In this document: positions 9,809 through 20,802 of the stretch, piece by piece
Position numbering within the stretch: the first letter of the stretch is position 1
Layout: every line of letters starts with the position of its first letter
Assembly (NCBI GenBank): GCA_905234785.1
Contig: CAJOIP010000001.1
Span: 40,553 to 104,552, forward strand
DNA length: 64,000 bases
From: an uncultured Eggerthellaceae bacterium
Lineage (GTDB): Bacteria; Actinomycetota; Coriobacteriia; Coriobacteriales; Eggerthellaceae
Direction: 5' to 3'
Position numbers and translations under genes: made by a program
The notes under the pieces: generated by a model
The model's input: the letters and a program-made list of their open reading frames with translations, nothing else
Database searches by the model: none
Told to the model about the DNA's origin: nothing

Positions 9809-10025
9809 AAGAAGGCCGCAGGTTTCGTTAACCCCGCAAGGGCGCATGCGCGGCAGCGCACAATTTCGAACAGAAGAAGGCTGCGGGTCCCGACAACCCC
9901 GTAGGGGCGCACTCCGTGCGCCCGCGCCCGAAGGGCGCATGCGCGACAGCGCATAATTTCGAATTGAAACGTGCCACCTTCGGCGGCGGGCGCACGGAGT
10001 GCGCCCCTACGGCTAACCTAAAGCG
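9809..10025. repeat. Repeat-filled gap between proB and proA
   Basis: Contains the GTAGGGGCGC element: arm 9899-9924 (CCGTAGGGGCGCACTCCGTG plus CGCCCG) and its exact reverse complement at 9987-10012. A direct repeat of about 33 bases (AAGGGCGCATGCGCGRCAGC then GCAYAATTTCGAA) occurs at 9838-9870 and 9931-9963, and a second pair (AGAAGAAGGCYGCRGGT) at about 9808 and 9872. The IR could also act as a two-way terminator for the convergent genes. Confidence 0.85.
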
Positions 10026-11312
10026 TTACAGATCGCGGTGGGTGAAGGTGCGCTTGCCGGTGGCGTAATCGCCGACGATGTGCCCGTGGCCTTCGAGCAG
10101 GTACTTGTACGTGACCAGGCCCTCCAAGCCCACAGGCCCGCGGGCGTGCACCTTCGCGGTGGAAATGCCCACCTCGGCGCCGAAGCCGTAGCGGAACCCA
10201 TCGGCGAAGCGCGTCGAGCAATTGCGGTACACGCCGGCTGAATCGACCAAGCGCATGAACAGAGCCGCAGCCTCGTCGTCCTCGGTGATGATGCAGTCGG
10301 TGTGGTGCGAGCCATGCGCGTTCACGAATGCGCACGCTTGCGCCAAGTCGTCGACGAGGGCGACGGAAAGGGTGCATTCCAGGTACTCGCGGAAGTCGGC
10401 GACTTCAACGGCTTCCCATGGGCAGCTGTCCCCGAACAGCGCGCCCGCCTCGTCCGTTGCGCGGACGCCCACGCCTGCCGCGGCAAGCGCCGCTCCCAGC
10501 TCGGGCAAGAACGCCGGCGCCGCCGCGCGCGCCACCAGGATGGTTTCCACCGCATTGCATGCCGCCGGGTACTGGGTCTTGGCGTCCACGATGACGCGGC
10601 ATGCCAAATCGAAGTCGGCGGCGGCGTCCACGTAGATGTGGCAGATGCCGTCCGCATGCCCCATGACGGGGATCTTCGTGTGGTCCATGATGTAGCGCAC
10701 GAACGCGTTCGACCCGCGTGGGATGAGCAAGTCGACGCAGTCGTCGCAGGACAAAAGCTCGTCGATTTCGGCATGCGCTTCGACTTGCAGGAGGCAGGCC
10801 TCGGGCAACCCGGCTTCGACGGCGGCATCGTGAATGATCCCGAACAGCGCGCGGTTCGTCTCGGCCGTCTCGCTGCCGCCCTTCAGCACTGCGCAATTGC
10901 CGCTCTTCAGGCACAGCGTGGAAATCTGCACGAGCGCATCGGGCCGCGCCTCGAAGATGACGCCGATCACGCCGATGGGGCACGTCACGCGCCGAAGCAC
11001 CAGGCCCTCGTCGAGCTCGCGCAAAAGCGTCGTTCGGCCGGTGGGGTCGGGCAGGCCCACAAGCTGGCGGATGCCCGCCAGCACGTCTTCGAGCTTGTGC
11101 TCGTCGAAGCGCAGGCGCTGCACGATGCTTTGCGCCACGCCCGATTCCTCGGCGGCGGCCAGGTCGCGCGCGTTCGCCTCGAACACCTCGTCGGCTTTGG
11201 CGGCCAGCGCCTGGGCTACCGCCTCGAGCGCCGCATCGCGCTTCTCGCGCGGCGCGGACGCCAGGTACGGCGCCGCCATCTTCATCTTCAGGACGTCTTC
11301 TCGCACGGTCAT
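10026..11312 (-). CDS. proA: Gamma-glutamyl phosphate reductase
   Basis: Second enzyme of proline synthesis; NADPH-dependent reduction of glutamyl-5-phosphate. The 428-residue aldehyde-dehydrogenase-type protein has the catalytic cysteine in YPAACNAVETILV, the nucleotide-binding GVIGVIFEARPDALVQI, and the C-terminal signature THRDL. Length is typical (about 420). It faces proB across the repeats and is divergent from the nadD-yqeK gene. Confidence 0.96.
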   Translation of the reverse strand: MTVREDVLKMKMAAPYLASAPREKRDAALEAVAQALAAKADEVFEANARDLAAAEESGVAQSIVQRLRFDEHKLEDVLAGIRQLVGLPDPTGRTTLLRELDEGLVLRRVTCPIGVIGVIFEARPDALVQISTLCLKSGNCAVLKGGSETAETNRALFGIIHDAAVEAGLPEACLLQVEAHAEIDELLSCDDCVDLLIPRGSNAFVRYIMDHTKIPVMGHADGICHIYVDAAADFDLACRVIVDAKTQYPAACNAVETILVARAAAPAFLPELGAALAAAGVGVRATDEAGALFGDSCPWEAVEVADFREYLECTLSVALVDDLAQACAFVNAHGSHHTDCIITEDDEAAALFMRLVDSAGVYRNCSTRFADGFRYGFGAEVGISTAKVHARGPVGLEGLVTYKYLLEGHGHIVGDYATGKRTFTHRDL

Positions 11313-11428
11313 GGCCGGTCCTTTCGTTTGGCATTTCGGTCATTCTACCGCACGCATCATGGACTTCGGGTGGTGGCCGGTTTTTCGCGGCGCCCATCTC
11401 TGCGATAATCACTACAGCTCATAGTATC

Positions 11429-11560
11429 TGTCATCCTGAGCGAAGCGCCAAAGGCGCGTAGTCGAAGGATCCCGGGCTCTGCCCGCTCAACCCGGGTAGC
11501 ACGGGCAGAGCCCGAGATCCTTCGACTCCGGCGGCTGCGCCGCCTTCGCTCAGGATGACA
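11429..11560. repeat. Long inverted repeat of the TGTCATCCTGAGCG family
   Basis: TGTCATCCTGAGCGAAGCG at one end and CGCCTTCGCTCAGGATGACA at the other, with a second nested pair (GTCGAAGGATC..., CGGGCTCTGCCCG / CGGGCAGAGCCCG, ATCCTTCGAC). The whole 132 bp can fold into a single long hairpin. It sits in the divergent gap between proA and nadD-yqeK and is related to 1115-1390 and 59069-59308. Confidence 0.9.
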
Positions 11561-11595
11561 TTGAAATTGATTATCAGGAAACGAGGCAAGGGCTT

Positions 11596-12948
11596 TTGGC
11601 GGTTATCAGCGAGCGATTCGACAGCTTGGGGGCAGGCGGCGCCCCGGCGAAGCTCGGGCTCATGGGCGGCACGTTCGACCCGATTCACAACGGGCACTTG
11701 CGCGTGGCCGAGGAAATGCGAGAGGCGCTCGACCTCGACGCCGTGCTGTTCATCCCCACGGGTGCGCCGGTGTTCAAGCGCGACCAAAACGTGACCGACC
11801 CCGAGGTGCGCTTCGCGAACGTGCGCGCGGCGGTGGCGGGCAACCCGCATTTCGACGTCAGCCGCATCGAGATCGACCGCGAAGGTGACACGTTCACGGT
11901 CGACACGCTGCGCCAACTGCGCGAGCACTACCCCGAAAACGTCGAGTTCTACTTCATCGTCGGCTCCGACACGGCGGCGACGGTGGGGAAGTGGAAGGGC
12001 CGCGAGGAAATCGCGCAACTGGCGCACCTCGCCGTGGCGGTGGGCAGGCCCGGATCGGCCGACGCCGACGCGCTGCGCGAGGCGGTCATGGCTGCCGGCC
12101 CCTTCCAGTTGCACCTCGTGCGCGTGAGCGTCCTGGAAATCTCCTCAACCGACATCCGCGAGCGCCTGGCGCAGGGAAAGTCGATTCGCTATTTCGTACC
12201 GGAGTCCATTGGAAAGAATCTTGCAGGTTATCCCGTAGGGGCGCACTCCGGGCGCCCGGAGTGCGCCGCTTCGGGAAAACCAGAGTCAGAAGACCCGCTT
12301 TCCAAGGCCTTCTTCAACGCGCGCAAAGCCGAGCTTGAGAAGCGCGTGTCCCCGAAGCGCTTCCAGCACAGCCTGGGCGTGTCGGACACGTGCGTTCAGC
12401 TGGCGAAGGAATACGGCCTCGACGTGAAGAAGGCGCGCTTGGCCGGCTTGCTTCACGATTGGGACAAAGGCTACGACGACGACCAGGCGCGCGCCCGCGT
12501 GCGCGAGCTTCACATGGAAGACGAGATCGACCCGTACATCGTCGAGCAGATGCCCGGCGTGCTTCATGGCATTACGGCGGCCCGCGCACTGGGGCAGGAG
12601 CTCCCGGGCATCCCCGCCGACATCTTGCAGGCCATCAGCCGCCACACCACGGCGGCGCCCGACATGTCGCCGCTCGACATGGCGCTGTACATCGCCGACG
12701 CCATCGAACCGAACCGCCAGTTCGGGCGCATCGACGAGCTGCGGGCGGCCGTGGGTAGGGAAACGCTCGAGGAGCTGTACTTCCAAACCTATGAATATTG
12801 GGTTTTTCTGCTGTTCGAGCGCCGCAAGCCCTTGCACCCCGATACGATAGCCATCTGGAACGCCTACACCGCGCGGCACCCCCGCAAGGGCAAGCGCGGC
12901 AACGGCGACGGCTCGGTTTCGGGCAAGAAGCACAAAGGAAAGAAATAA
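11596..12948 (+). CDS. nadD: NadD-YqeK fusion: nicotinate-nucleotide adenylyltransferase plus HD-domain hydrolase
   Basis: A 450-residue fusion starting at TTG (GAGGCAAGG upstream); an ATG at 11662 would cut into the nucleotide-binding motif region. Residues 20-210 are NadD, making deamido-NAD: GGTFDPIHNGHL, FYFIVGSDTAA, EISSTDIRERL. Residues 235-430 are a YqeK-type HD phosphohydrolase (family hydrolyses Ap4A): HSLGVSDTC, GLLHDWDKGY. In most genomes these are two adjacent genes. The joint at residues 212-227 is encoded by a GTAGGGGCGC palindromic element (12232-12275). rsfS follows 3 bases after the stop, keeping the usual nadD-yqeK-rsfS order. Confidence 0.93.
   Translation: MAVISERFDSLGAGGAPAKLGLMGGTFDPIHNGHLRVAEEMREALDLDAVLFIPTGAPVFKRDQNVTDPEVRFANVRAAVAGNPHFDVSRIEIDREGDTFTVDTLRQLREHYPENVEFYFIVGSDTAATVGKWKGREEIAQLAHLAVAVGRPGSADADALREAVMAAGPFQLHLVRVSVLEISSTDIRERLAQGKSIRYFVPESIGKNLAGYPVGAHSGRPECAASGKPESEDPLSKAFFNARKAELEKRVSPKRFQHSLGVSDTCVQLAKEYGLDVKKARLAGLLHDWDKGYDDDQARARVRELHMEDEIDPYIVEQMPGVLHGITAARALGQELPGIPADILQAISRHTTAAPDMSPLDMALYIADAIEPNRQFGRIDELRAAVGRETLEELYFQTYEYWVFLLFERRKPLHPDTIAIWNAYTARHPRKGKRGNGDGSVSGKKHKGKK
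12232..12275. repeat. GTAGGGGCGC palindromic element inside nadD-yqeK
   Basis: Contains a perfect 28-bp palindrome at 12240-12267 (GGCGCACTCCGGGC followed by its reverse complement), flanked by CCCGTAGG and CGCTTCGGG. It matches the intergenic element at 9899-10012 and is translated in frame into the linker PVGAHSGRPECAASGK between the two domains. Confidence 0.88.
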
Positions 12949-12951
12949 GAC

Positions 12952-13419
12952 ATGACCGAAAACGCAACATCGAAAGACATGGCAATCGTCGCGGCCCGCG
13001 CGGCCGACGAGAAGAAGGCGACCGACATCGTCGTGCAGAACGTCGGCGAGCTTATCAGCGTGACCGAGTACTTCGTCATCGTGACCGCCGCCAACAGCCG
13101 ACAGGTCAGCGCCATCATCGACGAGATCGAGGAACAGGAACGCGAGCAGCTCGGCATGAAGCCGCTGCACCGCGAGGAGACGCGCGACGGCTCGTGGGAG
13201 CTGCTCGACTACGGCAGCGTCGTCGTGCACGTGTTCCAGCCCGAAACGCGCGAGTTCTATCGCCTGGAAGCCTTGTGGAACGATGCCCCGGTCATGGATC
13301 TGGCTGCCGAGGCGGGCATCACCGACGCCGTGTACTCCGACCGCATCGCCGCGCTGCTCGGCGACCGCGAGGCAGGCGCCGAGCTGGAAGAGAGCCGCCA
13401 AGAACAACCGGAAGAATAA
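12952..13419 (+). CDS. rsfS: Ribosomal silencing factor
   Basis: Binds L14 on the 50S subunit and blocks subunit joining in slow growth. The 155-residue protein carries the family core: KKATDIVVQNVGELISVTEYFVI, SRQVSAIIDEIEE, DGSWELLDYGSVVVHVF, REFYRLEALW. The last ~35 residues form an acidic extension beyond the usual ~115-residue length. It starts 3 bases after nadD-yqeK and is clearly part of that transcript. Confidence 0.95.
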   Translation: MTENATSKDMAIVAARAADEKKATDIVVQNVGELISVTEYFVIVTAANSRQVSAIIDEIEEQEREQLGMKPLHREETRDGSWELLDYGSVVVHVFQPETREFYRLEALWNDAPVMDLAAEAGITDAVYSDRIAALLGDREAGAELEESRQEQPEE

Positions 13420-13430
13420 CGCACGGGAGC

Positions 13431-13515
13431 GATGCACGGGAGGGGGGCTACTGCATCATTTTGCAGGGAGGCTTCCATATGCCAAAATGATGCAGTAGCC
13501 CCCCTCCCGTGCATC
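13431..13515. repeat. GCATCATT palindromic repeat (copy 1)
   Basis: Two exact 32-bp arms, 13431-13462 and 13484-13515, around a 21-base spacer. Each arm contains GATGCACGGGAGGGG, a variable core (GGCTACT) and GCATCATTTT. It follows rsfS and is likely to act as a terminator or RNA-end protector. Confidence 0.92.
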
Positions 13516-13637
13516 ATTCCGCAAGCAGTTGTGGGTGTTCGGCTGCGAATCGCATATCTGGCAGCTTGCGCAGCGCGCGTTTCGTCCGTTACGATTAAGC
13601 TGACCAAAGCCTGAGTATTCCGCAAAAAGGAACGCTC

Positions 13638-16196
13638 ATGCAAAAATCAGGATTCATCTCCAAAGCCGCGTGTCACGGCTATCGTCCGCGACGCCTCACC
13701 TCCTACAACGTCATTCAGCGCGACCGGCTCATAACCCGTCTGGCGCGCGACCGCCTCGTTTCCCGTTTCATCGTCGCGCCCGCTGGCTACGGGAAAACAA
13801 GCCTTGCGATCGATTATGCCGAGACGATGTTCTCGTGGGGGCATGTGTTCTGGCTGAACGCGAAAAGCCCGTGCTTCATCCGCGATTTGGACGATGGCGA
13901 CATCGCAAGCGAATGCCTATCCGTCGACCCCGAGGCGAAGCTCGTCATCATCGAGGACGTTCCCCAGCTTGACGCGCAGCGGGTCCAGCAGTTCTCGCTC
14001 GAAATCGACACGCTCCTCGCGCATGGGTGCGAAGTCATCGTCACGTGCGTTCCCTCGTGCGACTTGGTGGGCGGGCTGCAGCTCGACCGGCTTCGCCTGG
14101 GAGCGGCGGAGCTTCTGCTCGACGACGACGAGGTGGAAGCTGCGCAGGACGACGAAGCGGGTCGCGCCGCCTCTTCTTCGGTACCGCCCGCATATCGCGT
14201 TCCAGCGCTCATGTGGGGGAAGTCGCCCGAATCGGAGCAGCGTTTCGTCGCGGGGGTCCTCGACGAGGACCTTCCCGCCGATTTGCAGCTTGTCACCGCC
14301 ACGGTTCTCGTGCTTCATCGGGGATCGTTCGAACGGCTGGCTGGCATATGCCCGATCAGCGGGATGGCTGCAGATGAGACGCCTGCCGATTACCCGCACC
14401 TGGGCCTCGACTTCGAAGAGCGCCGTTTCGAGGCCGCGCCCCTCGATGCCGAGGTGGTGTCGCATGCCCTTAAAGGGGACCTGGACAGCATGGTCGGCCG
14501 TTCGCAGTTTTCGACGCGCGTTGAGCTGGTGCGCGCCTGGGCCGAAGCGGCGCTTGCCTCGCGCCGCACTGCCGGTAGGGCGTGCGACGTGGTTCGCGTG
14601 CTGCTTCCCGCGAAGGACCGGGCCCAATGGCTCGTTGAAAACGGGCGCGTCCTCGTGCGCAGGGGCTGCTTCCATGCCATGCAGCGATTGGCGAGCGGCC
14701 TGTACAGGGCCCCTTTCGACGCGAAGGACCGCATTCGCATTCTCGAAGCGCTCAGCTGCCGGATGCTCGGGAACGAAGAGCATGCGCTCCTGCTGGCGAA
14801 GCGCTGCGCGTTCGACGGGACGGCGCACGACGACGCTCGGGCAATCGGGCTCATGATGACGGCGCGACTTGGGAAAGGGGTCTTGCGGGACAATGCGGCC
14901 GATGCATTGGAAACGTGGCGTTTGTCAATCAACGCTCGCGGCGGCGCTTTGGCATGGCACGAAGCGCTCGTTCTCGCGTGGGCTGCGCGAGACGAGGGGG
15001 TCGCTGGCCTGGCCAATGCGTGGCAGGCGTTTCGCGAGCAAGGCGCCGACGATGACGTGCTGTGCGTCGTCGCATCGTGGATGTACGGGCTTGTGCAGGG
15101 CAACGATGGCGCTGCCGTGGCCATTGACGCAGCGGCCGAGCCCGTCGAACGGTACGTTCGGGCGCGTTTAGCCGAAGAGGAGCCAGGAGCGGCCGACTTC
15201 CTCGCTGCTTCTGCGGGCCTTTCCATGGAGCATGCGCACATGCAGGGCATGCCGTATTTCGGCGGCCCTCTTCCTGCCGCTACGCTGTTCGAGCTCAGGC
15301 GCACGGAAGCTTCGATCCTTCGCCAGCGCCACCAATACGGGCAAGACCTGCGCCGTGAAAGCTCGCTGCAACCGCGCATGCCGAAAGACATGCCCGTCGC
15401 GCAGCTTTCCCGCGCCAAATCGAAGGATGCGCGCATGGCGCAAGTTCCCATATTGGAGGTGAGGGCGTTCGGTAGGTTCGACGTGAGCTTGGACGGCGTT
15501 CCCATCGAGCTTTCGCGGATGAGGCGCAAGCACACGCGCGAATTGCTCGTCCTGCTTGCGGCGAATTGGGGGCGCGAGGTTTCCATCGACTCGCTAGCGG
15601 CCGCGATGTGGCCGACAAGCGACTTCTCCATCGCGCGGAAGAACTTCTACACCACATGGTCGCAGCTCAAGCGGTCGCTCACGCTTCCCGATGGCACCTG
15701 CCCGTATCTTGTGCGCACCCGGTACGGCTGCAGGTTGAACGACCTGTACGCGCGAAGTGACCTGGCGCATCTCGGCGACATGTGCCGCGAGCTGGTGTTA
15801 GGGCGCATCGATTTCGACGCGTGGCTCGAAATATACAACGAGATTGAACGCGAGTATTCCGGCGAGCTGCTTCCCGTCGACTCGCGCAACCACCTCATCG
15901 AGAAAGCACGCAAGGAATACGGGGAGCGGCTCGTCGACGCGCTTTCGACGGCATCGCAGCGGCTGGTTGATGCGGGGAATGCCCAATGGGGGATATGGTT
16001 CGCGCGCTTGGCGCTTTCGCATGGGCCGACGCGCGAAGACGTGTACGTGACGCTCATGCGCGCGCAAATCGCGCATGGCCAGCGCACGGCTGCCATGATG
16101 ACGTACCTAAACTGCCGACGCATGCTCAACGATGAACTCGGCATCGACCCTTCGCCCGAAACCCAGTCGCTCTACGACGGCCTCCTCGACAGCTGA
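13638..16196 (+). CDS. Large STAND/SARP-type transcriptional regulator
   Basis: An 852-residue cytoplasmic regulator. Residues 40-300 are a MalT-like NTPase (Walker A APAGYGKTS at about 47-55, Walker B-like LVIIEDVPQL). A helical middle region of about 300 residues is consistent with TPR-like repeats. Residues 606-705 are an OmpR-type winged helix (EVRAFGRFDVSLDG, RKHTRELLVLLAANWG, LAAAMWP), and 715-850 a bacterial transcriptional activator (BTAD) domain ending DELGIDPSPETQSLYDGLL. Usually such proteins place the DNA-binding part at the N-terminus; here it is C-terminal. It ends in TGA, uncommon here. Ligand and targets are unknown; no biosynthetic cluster adjoins it. Confidence 0.87.
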   Translation: MQKSGFISKAACHGYRPRRLTSYNVIQRDRLITRLARDRLVSRFIVAPAGYGKTSLAIDYAETMFSWGHVFWLNAKSPCFIRDLDDGDIASECLSVDPEAKLVIIEDVPQLDAQRVQQFSLEIDTLLAHGCEVIVTCVPSCDLVGGLQLDRLRLGAAELLLDDDEVEAAQDDEAGRAASSSVPPAYRVPALMWGKSPESEQRFVAGVLDEDLPADLQLVTATVLVLHRGSFERLAGICPISGMAADETPADYPHLGLDFEERRFEAAPLDAEVVSHALKGDLDSMVGRSQFSTRVELVRAWAEAALASRRTAGRACDVVRVLLPAKDRAQWLVENGRVLVRRGCFHAMQRLASGLYRAPFDAKDRIRILEALSCRMLGNEEHALLLAKRCAFDGTAHDDARAIGLMMTARLGKGVLRDNAADALETWRLSINARGGALAWHEALVLAWAARDEGVAGLANAWQAFREQGADDDVLCVVASWMYGLVQGNDGAAVAIDAAAEPVERYVRARLAEEEPGAADFLAASAGLSMEHAHMQGMPYFGGPLPAATLFELRRTEASILRQRHQYGQDLRRESSLQPRMPKDMPVAQLSRAKSKDARMAQVPILEVRAFGRFDVSLDGVPIELSRMRRKHTRELLVLLAANWGREVSIDSLAAAMWPTSDFSIARKNFYTTWSQLKRSLTLPDGTCPYLVRTRYGCRLNDLYARSDLAHLGDMCRELVLGRIDFDAWLEIYNEIEREYSGELLPVDSRNHLIEKARKEYGERLVDALSTASQRLVDAGNAQWGIWFARLALSHGPTREDVYVTLMRAQIAHGQRTAAMMTYLNCRRMLNDELGIDPSPETQSLYDGLLDS

Positions 16197-16311
16197 GCGT
16201 GTCCTATCTGCTCATTGTCTGCAGCATGGCAACAGGTTGGTGGCGGCTGCATCGGGGTATGGTAGAGTTGACAAGATTGTACAAATGACGTGCGAAAAGA
16301 GGACGCATTCC

Positions 16312-19203
<2,892 letters not shown>

Positions 19204-19216
19204 ATTCTGCGGCGGC

Positions 19217-19464
19217 GGGTGCAAAACCTCGAATCTCGAGCACTTAATGTTCCAGATTTAAGGTTTTGCACCCGAGCGCTCGACTCCCGGATTCCGCGAC
19301 CTGCGGAAACACCAAGCACATATGCGTTTCAAGCGACATTTCAGGTGCAAAACCCTGAATCTCGTGCATTCGATGTTCCAGATTGCAGGTTCTGCACCCC
19401 AGGATGTTCCAGATTGCGGGTTTTGCACCTCAGGATGTTCCAGATTGCGGGTTTTGCACCCCGC
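19217..19464. repeat. GGTTTTGCACCC repeats with three 31-bp tandem units
   Basis: Two hairpin-like units, 19217-19273 (arms GGGTGCAAAACC / GGTTTTGCACCC) and about 19343-19399, followed by three direct 31-bp units starting at 19372, 19403 and 19434 (GATGTTCCAGATTGCGGGTT TTGCACC). They fill the gap between convergent secA and prfB. No spacers and no cas genes, so this is not a CRISPR array. Confidence 0.88.
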
Positions 19465-19525
19465 GAAGCGCATGTGTTCCAGCTTGCTTGTGCAGCTAGC
19501 CGATCGGGCTGTTGCTGATTGGGCG

Positions 19526-20617
19526 TTACTGCGAGGCGCGCCATTTGTGGTAGGCGATCACGAAGTCGTCGATGTCGCCCGCCAAGACCGCATCGACGTT
19601 GCCGGTTTCGTGGTTGCTGCGCAGGTCCTTCACCATCTGGTAGGGATACAGCACGTAGTTGCGTATCTGGCTGCCGAACGAGTTTTCCATGCGCTCGCCG
19701 CGCAGCTCGTCGATTTCGGCCTGGCGCTTCTGCTCTTCGAGCTCGTATAGCTTGGCCTTCAGCACGCGGAAGGCGGCTTCCTTGTTCTGCAGCTGCGACT
19801 TCTGGTTCTGGCACGTTACGACGATGCCGGTGGGAATGTGCGTCAGTCGCACGGCCGAGTCGGTGGTGTTCACGCATTGGCCGCCGGGGCCGCTGGCGCG
19901 GAACACGTCGACGCGCACGTCGTTGGGGTCGAGGTCGACTTCGATGTCCTCGGGAAGCACCGGCAGAAGCTCGACGCTGGCGAACGTGGTGTGGCGGCGC
20001 GCCTTGGCGTCGGTCGGCGAGATGCGCACCAGGCGGTGCACGCCGATTTCCGAGCGCAGCATACCGTAAGCGTTGCGGCCTTCGAACTGGATGGTGGCGC
20101 GGTCGATGCCGATGCCCTCGGCGTACGTGATGTCGAGTACGTGAACCTTCCAGCCCTTCGACTCGCCGTAGTGCGAGTACATCTTGAAGAGCATGTCGGC
20201 CCAGTCGTTGGCCTCAAGGCCGCCCTGGCCGGGGTTCACCGTGAGGATGGCGTCGCCTTCGTCGAACTGGCCTGTGAACCACGACGACAGCTCGAGCGCA
20301 TCGAGCATGCCCGACAGCCGCTCGCACGCATCGGCGGCTTCCTCGGCGAAGGCCTCGTCCTCGCCCGCCAGCTCGAAGGCCGTTTGGGCGTCGGAAAAGA
20401 GCTGTGCCGCCTCGTCGTATTCGCGAATGGTGTCGCGCAGGTTGCCCGCCCGCTTCGAGACGGCCTGCGCATGCGCCGTGTCGTCCCAGAAGCCGGGACG
20501 GGCCGTTTCCTCGTCGAGCTTCGCCAGCTCGGCCGTTTTCTCGTCGAGGTGCAGGTAGGCGCGCGCGTCGGTTACGCGTTGTCCCAGCTGCTCGATTGTC
20601 TTCGCGTCGATTTCCAC
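19526..20617 (-). CDS. prfB: Peptide chain release factor 2
   Basis: Releases peptides at UGA and UAA. The 363-residue protein has the catalytic GGQ (ASGPGGQCVNTTDSAVR) and the RF2-type C-terminus. The stop-codon recognition tripeptide, normally SPF, reads SPT here (VRISPTDAKARRHTTF). The reading frame is continuous, so the programmed +1 frameshift found in many bacteria is absent. It is convergent with secA and divergent from transketolase; secA-prfB-ftsEX proximity is a widely conserved neighbourhood. Confidence 0.95.
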   Translation of the reverse strand: MEIDAKTIEQLGQRVTDARAYLHLDEKTAELAKLDEETARPGFWDDTAHAQAVSKRAGNLRDTIREYDEAAQLFSDAQTAFELAGEDEAFAEEAADACERLSGMLDALELSSWFTGQFDEGDAILTVNPGQGGLEANDWADMLFKMYSHYGESKGWKVHVLDITYAEGIGIDRATIQFEGRNAYGMLRSEIGVHRLVRISPTDAKARRHTTFASVELLPVLPEDIEVDLDPNDVRVDVFRASGPGGQCVNTTDSAVRLTHIPTGIVVTCQNQKSQLQNKEAAFRVLKAKLYELEEQKRQAEIDELRGERMENSFGSQIRNYVLYPYQMVKDLRSNHETGNVDAVLAGDIDDFVIAYHKWRASQ

Positions 20618-20802
20618 AGAGAACTATGATAACGCAGAATGCGGGTTTGGAATCGAAACAGGAAGTTTGGCCCGCATCGCGATTTCTCTGCGAGAAAAGG
20701 GGTCTCGCCCATTGCTCGTTTCGAACCTGCGAAAAGAACGCGAAGCACCACACACGCACACTATTCCTTGGTACAATGGGCATCCTGAGAGAAAGGTGCT
20801 CC

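Noticed and set aside
13638..16196. Pathway-specific antibiotic regulator of a biosynthetic cluster
   Set aside because: Only housekeeping genes surround it; no polyketide, peptide or terpene genes are present.
16132..16311. Upstream extension of secA to an ATG inside the preceding gene
   Set aside because: It would read the end of the regulator gene in another frame; the ATG at 16312 has a good ribosome binding site and yields a normal SecA N-terminus.
20500..20617. Programmed +1 frameshift in prfB
   Set aside because: The frame is continuous from ATG to GGQ with no in-frame TGA in the early codons.
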